Source: Pseudocercospora fijiensis CIRAD86
Lineage: Eukaryota > Ascomycota > Dothideomycetes > Mycosphaerellales > Mycosphaerellaceae
Assembly (NCBI RefSeq): GCF_000340215.1
Contig: NW_006921537.1
Span: 4,295,646-4,359,645, forward strand
Reading direction: 5' to 3'
Length of the DNA stretch: 64,000 nt
Shown: positions 23,105-33,099 of the stretch, piece after piece
How positions within the stretch are numbered: the stretch's first letter is position 1
Layout of the letters: each line of letters opens with the position of its first letter
The notes under the pieces: model-generated
The model's input: only the letters and a program-made list of their open reading frames with translations
Told to the model about the DNA's origin: nothing
Database searches by the model: none
Position numbers and translations under genes: made by a program

Positions 23105-24364
23105 AGTATCTCGTCTCTTTAACTATACTCGATCTACTCCTAGCGCTTATCGTCTATAGCGTTAGGCCCTAAGACTATACCTATTACTAGATCGACGTAT
23201 AGTATCTCCTCGCTTTTTTTAGTTCATTTATTCGTAGTATTAAGCTCTATCGCGGTATCCTAACCTCTAGTATTATTGTTCTCGGCTATCTAAATATCTC
23301 CGTTACTATCGGTCGTATCGATAGAGGTAGCGGCTATAGGTCTAAATACTATTAGTTAACGTATTAAAGAAAAATATACCGGCTATAGCTACCGGCTACG
23401 GCTACTAGCTATAGCTACTAGCTACGGCCGCTAGCTAGATTAACTTACGCTACTAGAACTTTACGCTCGAAAACTAGCCGTAATTCTTTCTTCTTCTTAG
23501 CCTTCTCTTAGGTTGTCTTCTTATTCTAACTTTTACTTTTTTCTCTAGGCGCTAGCTATCGATAGAATGCTTTATTCCGCGCCTTTCTTCTCTTATCCTT
23601 AGCTCTTTTATCCTTATCTATCTTCTCCTTTCTCTCGCGGTTTCGTACGGAATTCTTCTTTATAGAGTACTCCTTTTTAGTCTTACGCTTTTTAGTTAGA
23701 CGCTTAGGCAAAACAAACTCGCGGTCTTTAGTTCTATCTTCTATTTAGCGCGCGGCGCGCTTCTCTCTTACTATTATAAGGAAAAGGGGCGGGGGCGTAG
23801 CGTATAGTAGTTATTGTCGGTATAGGTATAGAGGAAGAAGTTAAAAGTATAAGAATATCGCGAAGCCCTAATTGTTACCGCCTATATAACGTTATATAGG
23901 TAAGCTTTCGCAACTACGGTAACTACGCCCTAGTAATAGCAACTACGCCCTAGTAACGGCAACTACGCCCTAGTAATAGCAACTACGGCTTAGTAACGGC
24001 AATAGAGCGTAGTAAATATAACCTAGTAACTATTATAGCTAGCAATCGTAGCCGGCAGTCGAATAAGAGTATCCTTATAGCAAAACTACGCCCTAGTAAC
24101 GGCAACTACGCCCTAGTAACGGCAACTACGCCCTAGCAACGGCAAAAGAGCGTAGTAAATGTAATAGAGTTACTATTATAGCCGGCAATCGTAGCCGGCA
24201 GTCGAATAAGAGTGTCCTTATAGTAAAACTAATATAGTCTCTAGTTTAAACTAGGAATCTATATAGTTCGAAAAAACCAAACCGGAACTAGGGAGCTAGT
24301 TCGCCGCTAAGAAACTAAACTATATACGTTTAGTAGTTCGGAAACCGAACTACTACGGGGTCTA
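23105..24364 (-). repeat. Inverted arm 1, right copy
   Basis: Type 1 end of the inner hAT copy, inverted relative to 13,342-14,480. It holds two blocks of the 21-bp subterminal repeat, separated by a duplicated segment containing GTAGCCGGCAGTCG (near 24,045 and 24,193). Confidence 0.88.
23920..24150 (-). repeat. Subterminal tandem repeat, inverted counterpart
   Basis: Two blocks of the same 21-bp unit (CAACTACGCCCTAGTAACGG orientation), at about 23,920-24,010 and 24,080-24,150, on the type 1 end of the inner hAT copy. Confidence 0.85.
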
Positions 24365-24399
24365 TATAGCTTAGGCGTACTACCCTTATTAAGAAGGTA

Positions 24400-27000
24400 G
24401 TATATATATACTATTAGTCGCCTATAATTAGCCTATCTAGCACCGATAAAATACAGAACTATATAGTTAATATAGCGGCGGATGTAACTAATATCTTCTA
24501 TACGAACAGCGTATTAGAGACGAAAGAATAGAGAGATCTCCTTTAGTATTCTATATATCGAGGTAAAGGCCGTATCTAGGCTAACCGAATTAGTTATACC
24601 CTCGTTAATAGAAGGGCGATCTAGTATACTATCCTATACCTCGGGTAAAAACACTAGTTGTCGGATCTGCTTTACGATATCGAGATAGTTAGATATAGTT
24701 ACCTTATCCTTAATCGCCTATAGGACGACTTTATAACGAGTCTCTTCGCCTTTTAATAGATCTATTATATCCTCTATAATAGTCTTTCGGTCGACAAGAA
24801 TCTAATTGAAGATAGGGATAATACGGGCATTAAATAAACGCTTTAGTAGGCTCTGCATTCGGAAGAACTTAGGGGACTTTAGATTAACCTCCTTTATACC
24901 CTAGAAGTTAATATCCGAGCGTAGGGAAGCAGAGATATTAAGCTTATCGCCGGCCTTATTTCTATACTAATTAGTACGGAATATAGTATAGTAGAGGTTT
25001 ATAAAGGTATGTATTATAGCAGGTACGCTAAGGATATACTGCTTTCTATTATATAGAGCCTTCTTCTCGATACTATAGAATACTATATATAGTATACGCT
25101 CTACGGTTAACTAATTACCGATATTTAAGATAAGGCGCTTTGCGAAGATCGGGTCCTCTAGCTTTAGTCTAAGGTTAGTTAGGTACAGGTTATTATAGAC
25201 AAGTAGTATACCCTTGTTCGATATCTTATCGTTCTAGGATAGCGGCATTAATAGGATCGGAGTCTTGCCTTTAAAGCTACATTTGATTTCTAGAAATTAC
25301 GGGCGGCTAATCCGGTTACTATTTATATTAACGACGTTAGCATTCTTAGCCGCCTTAAAGATAGACTTAACTATATCGCCGAAGATATATAAGATAGCCT
25401 TATCGATCTAGAATAGCTCGACTAGCTCGATAGTATCGTCGCTATCGATATTATCGATAATACTCTAAGGAACGACTAGCTTAGAGCGATTATATATATC
25501 CTAGGTTAAGCTACTATCCGGAAAGTTATCGCAAAGCGCGATATACGAGTTAGTAATATTAACCTACTCGTTATTATCCGCAATATCCTAGTCCTTCTTC
25601 TTAGATTGCCGATTAAAGTTGTTATAATAAACCTACTAGATAAATAGTATAACCTAGTCTTTAATCTTTAATCTCTAGACGTCGGCATTCTTCTTAATTA
25701 GTATCTATATAGTCTTATACAAAGGCACGAGACCTATATTATAGAAGGTATTAACAATACATACTAGTAGGTTACCGATATATACTAAAAGAAGACTAAG
25801 AGATTTTGGTAACTAAGAAGCGCGCTTTATTGCTATCGCATATACTACTATATAGGTAAGCGTATAGATCCGCTTCTATATTATACTACGCTTATCTTTA
25901 AACGATATTACTCGCTAGTTAGTATCCTTCTAAGTATTTAGTAATATAAAGTCTTCGAGTAGGCGGTACTAATTTAGGGCGATATTATAGATTATATCGT
26001 ATATCTCGGACAGGCGACGTAGTTTAGCGAGGCTATCTTCCGGCTTATAGGCATCGAAGAACTTCTTACCGATTAGATTCTTTACCTTAGACCGTAGCTC
26101 GACTATACTAATAAGGTACTTATTAGGCTAGAGGTCTTATATAGTATATATACGCTTCCGATATGTCTTAGTGCCCTCCTTACTGCCCTAGATATATATT
26201 ATCTCCTTAAAGCTGATACCGAGTATACGTATATTTACTATAACGGCCTTATACTTCTGCTTTTTAGTTATTCTTAGGCGGCGGTCGCTAGTAATAGTAT
26301 CTAGCTTAGGATCTTTATCCTCTTTAATATCTATCTCTACGAGGCTATAGGCGCCTAGGCGCTAGGTAGGTATATCGCTATTATTATCGTTAAATGCGTT
26401 GCTATTTCGGTTCTCGAGCTTAATCTCGTCCTTACTCTACGATTCTTCTTAGATATTAGTATCCTCGTCCTCGGTTATACTATTATCCTCGTTAGGTTAG
26501 GTATAGTTAACGTTGCGATTAGTATTTCGTAGGCGGCGAGGAGCTATAGTACGACCTAAAGGCTAGCGTCGAGCAGCTAGGTAGTCCTCGTTACCTAGTA
26601 TACTCTTAGAGTTGTAATAGTCGCTATAATACTAGCGCTAGCGGCGGCGATTTATATTAATTATATAGTCTAGCAAGTCGGACGTCTAGCCTAGTAGATC
26701 TATATCCTCCGGAGTAATTATCTCTTTATCTTTATCGTCTAGTCGAGGTAGTAAGGCGGCATTGTTTTTGTAATAGTCGAGTTTAGATATAGCTAGAATA
26801 TTAGAGAGATACGAAGAAGAAGTATACTAAGCGCCTCCGCCTAGACGACGATCGAGCTCGGAGGTATTAGGCTAATTAGTTAAGTTAGAGTCGCTTATAT
26901 TAGCGATATCGTATAGATTGTATAGGTATTAGCTAGTATTTAGTATTCGGAGTACCGACTCGAAATGCTAGCTAAAGTCGCGTCTACTATATAGCTATAT
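24400..27000 (-). pseudogene. DUF6589-like protein relic
   Basis: Minus-strand reading gives one long collinear protein with RIP-type stops but few indels. Features I associate with fungal DUF6589 proteins appear in order: WRLKIKDWV-like region and RQSKKKD (about 25,600-25,700), SLRSDINF-like segment after a hydrophobic SVPAIIHTFINLYYTIFRTN stretch (about 24,930-25,030), LLKRLFNARIIPIFNW (about 24,800-24,850), and a C-terminal block with FRL-YAVRIEDISYIRRYINYIV (about 24,430-24,540). Upstream is an acidic low-complexity region (about 26,350-26,500). These assignments are from memory of the family's pattern. DUF6589 has no established function that I know of and is often multicopy in fungal genomes. 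It is enclosed by hAT-type ends and lies opposite to the outer copy's inferred orientation. Confidence 0.5.
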
Positions 27001-27764
27001 CTTAGTAGCGAGATATCGTATATATATAGTCCTTACTATAAAGTTAGTCGAAAATACTAGATCTAGAAGCGCGCGGGTGTTTTAGATATATTAGGGGTAG
27101 TATATCTAGAGGCTTCTAAGCCGCTAGTAAGTACTATCGGCGGAGTAACGAGAACTTAGCACTACTATACTATATATACTCGTATATAGTAAGAAAGCCG
27201 GTCGGAAGTACTTTACGAAGGGCCGCGAGTTAGTCTAGTTAAAAAAGGAGGATAGTACTACTACCTATTCTTTTAAAGAGCGGCGAGAACTTAGTAACGA
27301 GAAGTCGTATATACTTAGGCTTAGCGAGAAAATCGGTCGGACAATGCCTATTAAAAACCTCTAAGTATTGTCTTATTGCGTAGCGAGATATTAAGAATCG
27401 ATATATTTAGGTATATTTAGGTAGGTAGAAAGCTATAGAAGTAGGCTTAGCTAAATAAGTATAACTTAACGTATACACGTCGTAGAGACTTGATTTTTAA
27501 ATCGCTATATTCGGAAATAGCAGCGCTATAAGCTCTAAGTATTGCTTTAGTTAATTTCGCGTATCGCGTTATATTAGTATTTTAATAGCTATAAGTACTA
27601 AGAAACAAGACAGTTTAGCTTTAGGCCTTTAGGCGAAGGATTAGGTAGAGTAGTATATAATTAGTTACTCGGAAGTCGGCAAATAAACCCTAAATTATAC
27701 TATTACGTACGATTCGAACTAATTTACTACCGCGGAACGTAATCCTTAATATATAAAGGCCTAA

Positions 27765-28702
27765 ACGGAGGTAGCTACTACTACTGCTAGCTTTAGTACT
27801 AGAAAGCGCGTCGTAGGTAAGGCTCCGCGTAAGACGACGACTAGCGCTTCTACTACTAGTAGCAATAATCTTACTAAGCGTCGATAGCGCCTAGGAAGGA
27901 GGTTTTATATATAGCGGGTAGCGTAGCTAGCATTTTTACTCCTTTTTACTAATCCTTCTTTAGCCGTCGGCCTTCGTAAGATTCGGAGGTATTAGAGTAT
28001 TAGTAAGCTCCTAATTACTAGAGCTCCTTTCTAACTACTTATTCGGAAAATTACCTAAGGTAGTTCAAGGGACTATTACTTTTAAGCCTCTGTTATAGAA
28101 GCCCTTTAGGAGGCTATAGAAGCCTACCTAGTTTGTATCTTCGAATATATATTTCTCTTCTACCTCTTTTTAAACTATACTAATACTATTTTAGCTATTA
28201 ACCTTATAGCTATCTACCCGAAGCGCGTTACGATTATAGATAAGGATTTTAAAGCCCTTAATTAGATTCTTAAGGGCTAGAATATCTATATTCGAGATAG
28301 TAGTAGGTAGGAAAGATATTCTAATAGGATAGATATTCTTAGTATCCTCTATAAGTATCTCTATATACACAATATACCGCTATTATATAGCGCTATATAG
28401 CGCGGTCTAAATACTCTCTAAGTATATGTATAGTATAATATGCTTTATTATTAGTACGGAATTACAGTCTTCGAAAATTCTATTAGTACTAAGGAGTAAA
28501 AATGCTAGCTACGCTACCGGCTATACTACCGGGTCTTTTAAAGGGCTTGCTTTAAGTTATATATATATTCCTATACTTCTTAGAAACCGACAAATTCTAT
28601 AGTTCAAACCTGCTACTCCTATAGTTGCTTAGTAACCTAACCTAAACCAAACTAGAATATCGGCTTAGTAAACTAAACTAAACTAAACTACTATAGGCTC
28701 TA
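27765..28702 (-). repeat. Inverted arm 2, right copy
   Basis: Type 2 end of the outer hAT copy, inverted relative to 14,480-16,340. Similarity stops at about 27,765, where sequence unlike the inner element begins. Confidence 0.83.
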
Positions 28703-29095
28703 TATTTTACTACTTTCGAGCTTTTTAAACCTCTACCCTAGTAATACTATAGCAATGCGCTACTAAGGTTTTATTTATTACTATATACAAGCTATATAGC
28801 TCTATACTATAATACTATTATATTATATCCCTAAAGACGTTTTATATAGTTTTTATTATTATAATTATAGAATATATAAGATAGTCGACAATTTTATTAG
28901 AATTCTAAGATTTCTATCGTAAAGATATGTTCTAAAAGAATTAGACTTATATAATTAGTATCTTAAAGACTAGGAATCTAGATAAATAGTAATAAAAATA
29001 ATAAAATCTAAAATTATTATTATACTAGATAGACTAGTTATAAGTATATTAAGAGAGCTATTCTGTATAGGAGACTATAGTTAGGAGATTAATCC
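28703..29095. other. AT-rich RIP-mutated DNA before the transporter gene island
   Basis: No frame, no motif. Composition changes to normal near 29,095, about 230 bp before the transporter start codon. Confidence 0.6.
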
Positions 29096-29322
29096 TAGAA
29101 GTTGAGAGGTCTTACCATTCTCAACATTCCGGAAAAGAAAAGTAGTGGCCCTAGGCCCTCTCAAATGTCTTGGCTTTGCGAACTACATAACAAGGACGAT
29201 GCTATAAACTGGCACACATTTCATTACCGCACGAGAACGCCACGTAAAGAATCTTGCCATATGCGAGCGACGAGGTGCCTGGCATATCTCATGTCTACTG
29301 CAATCTCATAGAAGTCAACAAC

Positions 29323-31473
29323 ATGGCCGAAGAGGCACAAGATCTCGATACTGGACGCGTCAAAGAATGGCGATCCATTATCACGCTCGTCGTGTTTGTT
29401 ATCACTAGTGAGTACATTTTGCATTGCACTCGCTCAGAATATGCGCTGACCTCGGCCATCTTCTCAGACATAATTGTTTTATTCCCCTTCCGCGTGCCGG
29501 TATACATCCCGCGGCCAATATGGAACCGTGTCGTCGACAGTCTGACTGCTCTTCGAATCATACCAGAACGGCAGGACAAGTCACATCGCTTCCGAAGAAG
29601 AGACAGTCTGATGTCTAATGGTCAGCCGAAGCGGTTTTTCCGAACGAGCTTTCCGATGAACATGTTTACTGCGCCTCTCATCGCAGACTTGTTCCTTCTA
29701 GCGATCCGGGCGATTGGGCGACAGGAAGTACATGACGGCACAGTCGGTGCCCAAGGAATCAGTCCAATCGATATCATGGTCTTCTTCCTAAGTCTGGCAT
29801 ATATTGCGATATCGATCGATGCTTCAGGAGTAATTCGCTGGCTCGCTTTCAAGGTCTTACAGAAAGCTGGAAAAAACGGACATCTGTTGTTCGTGTACTT
29901 GTACACGTTCTTTTTCCTGCTCACGAGTTTCGTTGGGAATGATCCTATTGTTCTCTCAGGTACTCCCTTTCTGTCATATATGACGAGAGTGTCATCGAAT
30001 ATTAAGCATCCGCGGGCCTGGATCTTTATGCAGTTTGCTGTGGCAAATATCGGGTCCGCTATCCTTGTTTCGTCAAATCCCACGAATTTGGTTTTGGCAA
30101 GCGCTTTCGAGATCAAATTTATCCACTACACTGCGAATGTGGTGGTTCCGGTTGTTGCAACTGCGATACTACTACTTCCGTTCTTCCTATATGTGGTGTT
30201 TAGGAGCGAGGATCTGGTCCCACGATCGGTAAAGCTGCACGAACTTCCAGAAAGATACAAGCAGAAAGCTCCTGTCAATCCGAATATACCCAATGCACGC
30301 GGGCCAATTGAGGATGACGAGATTGCGGCCTTAGAGGAGATCTTGAACCCTTTCCTTGATAAACCAAGTGCATGGTTCGCTGGTGCAGTCATGGCGGCGA
30401 CTCTGATTACGATCCTGGCTATCAATGCCAGTAGTGGAGGGCACGAATATCCGGTCTTCTGGATTACTCTTCCTGCTGCGTTTGTTGTCTTCTGCTGGGA
30501 TCTTACTCGTGGCTGGCTTAATCGGGAGGACACGCGAAGGCAGGCTCGACTGGGCCAAGAAGCGATCGAGCATGCCCAAGAGTCACACATGTCATCAGCG
30601 ATCGATGCTGGCTCTGAGAAGGCTGGGCTGTTTACTCCAGATGCCAACGACAAGTCGCTCGAAGCCATAGCCTCCCCTGCCGTAAATAAGGGCGAGGTAG
30701 CATCATTGCCACAAAGCGCAACTGGAGAGACCGGGACACTTCCGAACGCAGCAGACGAGGAGGTACACACGAAGCCAGGGTATGTCCAGGAGCTTGTCGT
30801 TCCATCAAAAGGACTAAACGAAGTGTCCGGGACCATAGAGCTTTCTGGGCGAGCTGGAGCAAAACCGAAGCCTAAGTCGCTCATGGAGCTGATTGCCACT
30901 TTCTTTGCGTGGTGCCAAGTCACATTCCCGACGATAACGACAGTCGCAAGCCATCTTCCATGGACATTGGTCCCATTTGCTTTTTGCATGTTTGTCCTTG
31001 TACAGGCTCTGGTAACGAAAGGCTGGGTCCCGGTCTTCGCTCATGGCTGGGACCATTGGATTGACCGAACTGGGATCGTCGGGGCCATTGGCGGCATGGG
31101 TTTCCTGTCAGTCGTGCTGTGCAACTTTGCAGGCACCAATATCGGCACTACTATCCTGCTGAGTCGTGTTATCCAGGCTTGGGTTGCCATCCATAAGCAA
31201 AATGATACGACCGTTAGCCAGAGAATGTTCTGGGCCACGGTTTATAGTATGGCGATTGGTGTCAATTATGGAGCATTCAGCACCACGTTCAGTGCCTCTC
31301 TGGCTGGCTTACTTTGGCGAAGCATCCTCTCCCGCAAGGATATCCGGGTGGGAAGCTTGGAGTTTGCACGAGTGAATGTGCTGATCATTACTTTCACTAC
31401 GGTCGTTGGACTTGCAATCTTGATCGGACAGATCTACATTACTCGAAGTACAGATATGTATGTAGAGGGATAA
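29323..31473 (+). CDS. Ion-transporter-superfamily membrane protein (ArsB/NhaD/citrate-transporter-like), 696 aa, one intron
   Basis: An integral membrane protein of about ten or more helices related to the ArsB/NhaD/CitMHS group, which moves anions or exchanges cations; the substrate is not evident. Two half-repeats carry the family's re-entrant motifs: NDPIVLSGTPFLSYMTR then SNPTNL at about residues 231-236, and CNFAGTNIG at about 582-588. A hydrophilic loop (about 380-500) separates the halves, as in many fungal members. The chosen start (29,323, context ACAACATGG) replaces an upstream in-frame ATG at 29,254, whose 23 residues look like 5' UTR. A 60-bp intron at 29,408-29,467 is in frame and stop-free, so the gene also reads as one exon. 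Removing it turns ITSEYILHC...FSDIIV into FVITNIIVLFPF, a continuous first membrane segment. No RIP damage; it appears functional. Confidence 0.87.
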   Translation: MAEEAQDLDTGRVKEWRSIITLVVFVITSEYILHCTRSEYALTSAIFSDIIVLFPFRVPVYIPRPIWNRVVDSLTALRIIPERQDKSHRFRRRDSLMSNGQPKRFFRTSFPMNMFTAPLIADLFLLAIRAIGRQEVHDGTVGAQGISPIDIMVFFLSLAYIAISIDASGVIRWLAFKVLQKAGKNGHLLFVYLYTFFFLLTSFVGNDPIVLSGTPFLSYMTRVSSNIKHPRAWIFMQFAVANIGSAILVSSNPTNLVLASAFEIKFIHYTANVVVPVVATAILLLPFFLYVVFRSEDLVPRSVKLHELPERYKQKAPVNPNIPNARGPIEDDEIAALEEILNPFLDKPSAWFAGAVMAATLITILAINASSGGHEYPVFWITLPAAFVVFCWDLTRGWLNREDTRRQARLGQEAIEHAQESHMSSAIDAGSEKAGLFTPDANDKSLEAIASPAVNKGEVASLPQSATGETGTLPNAADEEVHTKPGYVQELVVPSKGLNEVSGTIELSGRAGAKPKPKSLMELIATFFAWCQVTFPTITTVASHLPWTLVPFAFCMFVLVQALVTKGWVPVFAHGWDHWIDRTGIVGAIGGMGFLSVVLCNFAGTNIGTTILLSRVIQAWVAIHKQNDTTVSQRMFWATVYSMAIGVNYGAFSTTFSASLAGLLWRSILSRKDIRVGSLEFARVNVLIITFTTVVGLAILIGQIYITRSTDMYVEG
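29408..29467 (+). other. Intron 1 of the transporter gene (60 bp)
   Basis: Starts GTGAGT, has GCTGAC about 18 bases before the end, and finishes TTCTCAG. It is a multiple of three without stops, so simple frame prediction retains it and puts 20 polar or mixed residues into the first membrane helix. Confidence 0.85.
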
Positions 31474-31933
31474 TGCCAGCCTCAAAGCTCTTTGGCAAGC
31501 ATCGTGACGACGTACTTAATAACCCTTCTGAGTAGTGGTACTCTCACCTGGGCCAATCCCAGCTCTTCCTGCAACGGCTCAGAACATGCACTTCAATTTT
31601 CTCTCCTTCTTCCCAGCACCTCCCGACCTTCCTCCTCGCACATTCGTGCTGCCTTCACAACCACACAGTAAGTCACCTCTTTATAAAGATGGTTGGAGGA
31701 ACCGTAGTCCCTAGTCGACGATCGACCTCGAATCGTTTCGGCTGAGCACTACACACAGATGCCACGAAGGCTGTCACACGAGGTTGAAACTGTTACAATC
31801 GATCATGATTGCGCGACGCCATTTCACACCTTGGCAAATTTTTCGGATCGCTGAGCTGTTCGGAACAGCATGCACGGCTTGCATGGACGCCTAGACAGTT
31901 CAAGTATTGCGGGCATGTATTGCGGGCATGTAT
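31474..31933. other. 3' flank of the transporter gene with a possible orphan exon
   Basis: Unmutated DNA. ATG at 31,586 opens an 82-nt frame (MHFNFLSFFPAPPDLPP...) running to a textbook donor CACA|GTAAGT at 31,668. A possible acceptor ACACACAG lies near 31,758, but joining there gives a stop after about nine more codons. It may be the 5' end of a gene disrupted by the transposon stack at 31,936, or chance. Confidence 0.3.
31904..31929 (+). repeat. 13-bp tandem repeat next to the second pogo insertion
   Basis: GTATTGCGGGCAT occurs twice in a row. A related TATATTGCGGGCGG lies just beyond the other end of the insertion at about 53,730-53,745, so the same flanking word appears on both sides. 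Confidence 0.75.
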
Positions 31934-31935
31934 TA

Positions 31936-32461
31936 GAAGTCTTCCAGCTATGACGCACGCTTAGCCTTAGCGCACGCTTTCTACGGTTTAGCTTATATAC
32001 CTTCTTTATAGTCGCATTCCATTAATACAACGTCTATACTATTAACGCTTTCGTCTATTTACATTTCGACTACGCGCTTTCGATTAGGAAACCTCTTAGA
32101 CCGTTATAGGCAATATTATAATTAGTATACGTCGCTTTACCTATAAAGCCCGATTTTCGGCTTTCTTACTTAGAGTATATATAATATCTTCTTCCTACGG
32201 CTATTTAAATATAATACGCCTAAGAGGGTTCTTAGCCTTCTTTATACTCTCCTAAAGGTTATTCTTTAGTTATCTAGAAGCTATAACTATCTATTTCTTT
32301 ACTTCCTTCTTAAGGGCCTATTTAGCTAATTTCTCCTTCCTTTCTTTAGTAGTAGCCTGTCTCTGCTATACCTTTAATTCCTTTACTTATATAGTATATT
32401 GCTTATTTAGCTACTACTAGACCTTCTTAGCCTCCTTCTAAGTAGCCTCTTCTTATTTCTC
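31936..32461 (-). pseudogene. pogo-like transposase relic, basic C-terminal fragment
   Basis: Lysine- and glutamate-rich, coiled-coil-like minus-strand reading (TKERKEKLAKQ-like, KKEVKK), typical of the C-terminal tail of fungal pogo transposases. It ends at the left terminal repeat and is interrupted at 32,461 by the 13.2-kb gypsy element. Confidence 0.65.
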
Positions 32462-32648
32462 TATTACGATATAACACTATTGTATGTACGATAGCAGGCA
32501 GCGGTTACTATTAACCGCTGCGGTCGCTATTGCTACTAATAGTAGGACTATTATATAGATAGCTTACCTCGCGGCACCTTAGAGAATTATTAACTTTTAT
32601 ACCGTATAACCGTTACGATACCTTCGTACTATAACCGTATACCTAGCA
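32462..32648 (+). repeat. 5' LTR of the 13.2-kb gypsy element
   Basis: 187 bp, identical in length to the 3' LTR. By hand alignment the pair differs at eight positions, all transitions at CA/TG sites. Confidence 0.94.
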
Positions 32649-33099
32649 ACTTAGTAGCTTCGCTTAATACCTAGTTAGCTTCTATACTAACTACTAGTTC
32701 TCTACCCGAATCGACCCTAGTCGTTATAGCTACGACGAGAATCGACGCGATTAGCTACGGGTCCTACCGATCTTCCGCCGATTACTACGATTTAACTCCT
32801 ACCCGTTACGATAGTACCTATTCGATTTACTACCCTTCTATACTATACCCTACCGACGCGCGAGCGCCTTATCGGTAATCCTACTAGTATACCGAGGAGA
32901 TAGTAGTAGTAGTTTCTACCTTTAGTAGTAATTGCCTCTTATACCTAGGTCTAGGGGTAGCCGCTTTCCCTAGGAGGACCTGCCCCGATAAGCTACGCTC
33001 CTCCGCCTTTAGTCGGTTCTCTATCGCTATCCTCTATCTAGAGACTATCTTACCTCTACCCTCTTACTAATAGTTTACCCGCTTACCGTAGCTCGTTTA

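Larger units (their letters stand above)
14480..24364 (-). mobile_element. Inner hAT element, minus orientation, about 9.9 kb
   Basis: It runs from a type 2 left end to a type 1 right end and encloses a minus-strand hAT transposase relic. It is much longer than the usual 2.5-5 kb of hAT elements because it contains extra segments: an insert at about 14,690-15,480 absent from the other copy's arm, a tandem duplication at 16,971-17,685, and further unassigned sequence. It also contains the assembly gap, so its true length is unknown. Confidence 0.65.
13342..28702. mobile_element. hAT-family composite: two overlapping or nested copies plus other insertions
   Basis: Four termini share a short end sequence (TAGACCCCGTAGTAGTTCGG or diverged forms): left ends at 13,342 and 14,480, right ends at 24,364 and 28,702. 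Subterminal sequence sorts them into type 1 (13,342 and 24,364, continuing TTTCCGAACTACT) and type 2 (14,480 and 28,702, with GTTTAG-rich runs). The simplest model is one plus-oriented copy (13,342 to 28,702) receiving an inverted copy (14,480 to 24,364) about 1.1 kb from its left end. Two facts fit poorly: I find no matching 8-bp target duplications, and the sequence after 24,364 does not continue the interrupted copy as the inserted copy would predict. Later rearrangement is therefore likely. A hAT transposase relic lies inside. Confidence 0.7.

Noticed and set aside
27690..27730. tRNA-like B box (AGTTCGAATCG on the minus strand)
   Set aside because: No A box, acceptor stem or cloverleaf could be built around it.
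13342..28702. Helitron or Starship interpretation of the large composite
   Set aside because: Terminal inverted repeats and a recognisable hAT catalytic block and dimerisation domain point to hAT; no Rep/helicase pair or DUF3435 recombinase was seen here.
30126..30989. 287-aa minus-strand frame inside the transporter
   Set aside because: Shadow of the hydrophilic loop of the transporter; no domain, and the plus-strand membrane protein is well supported.
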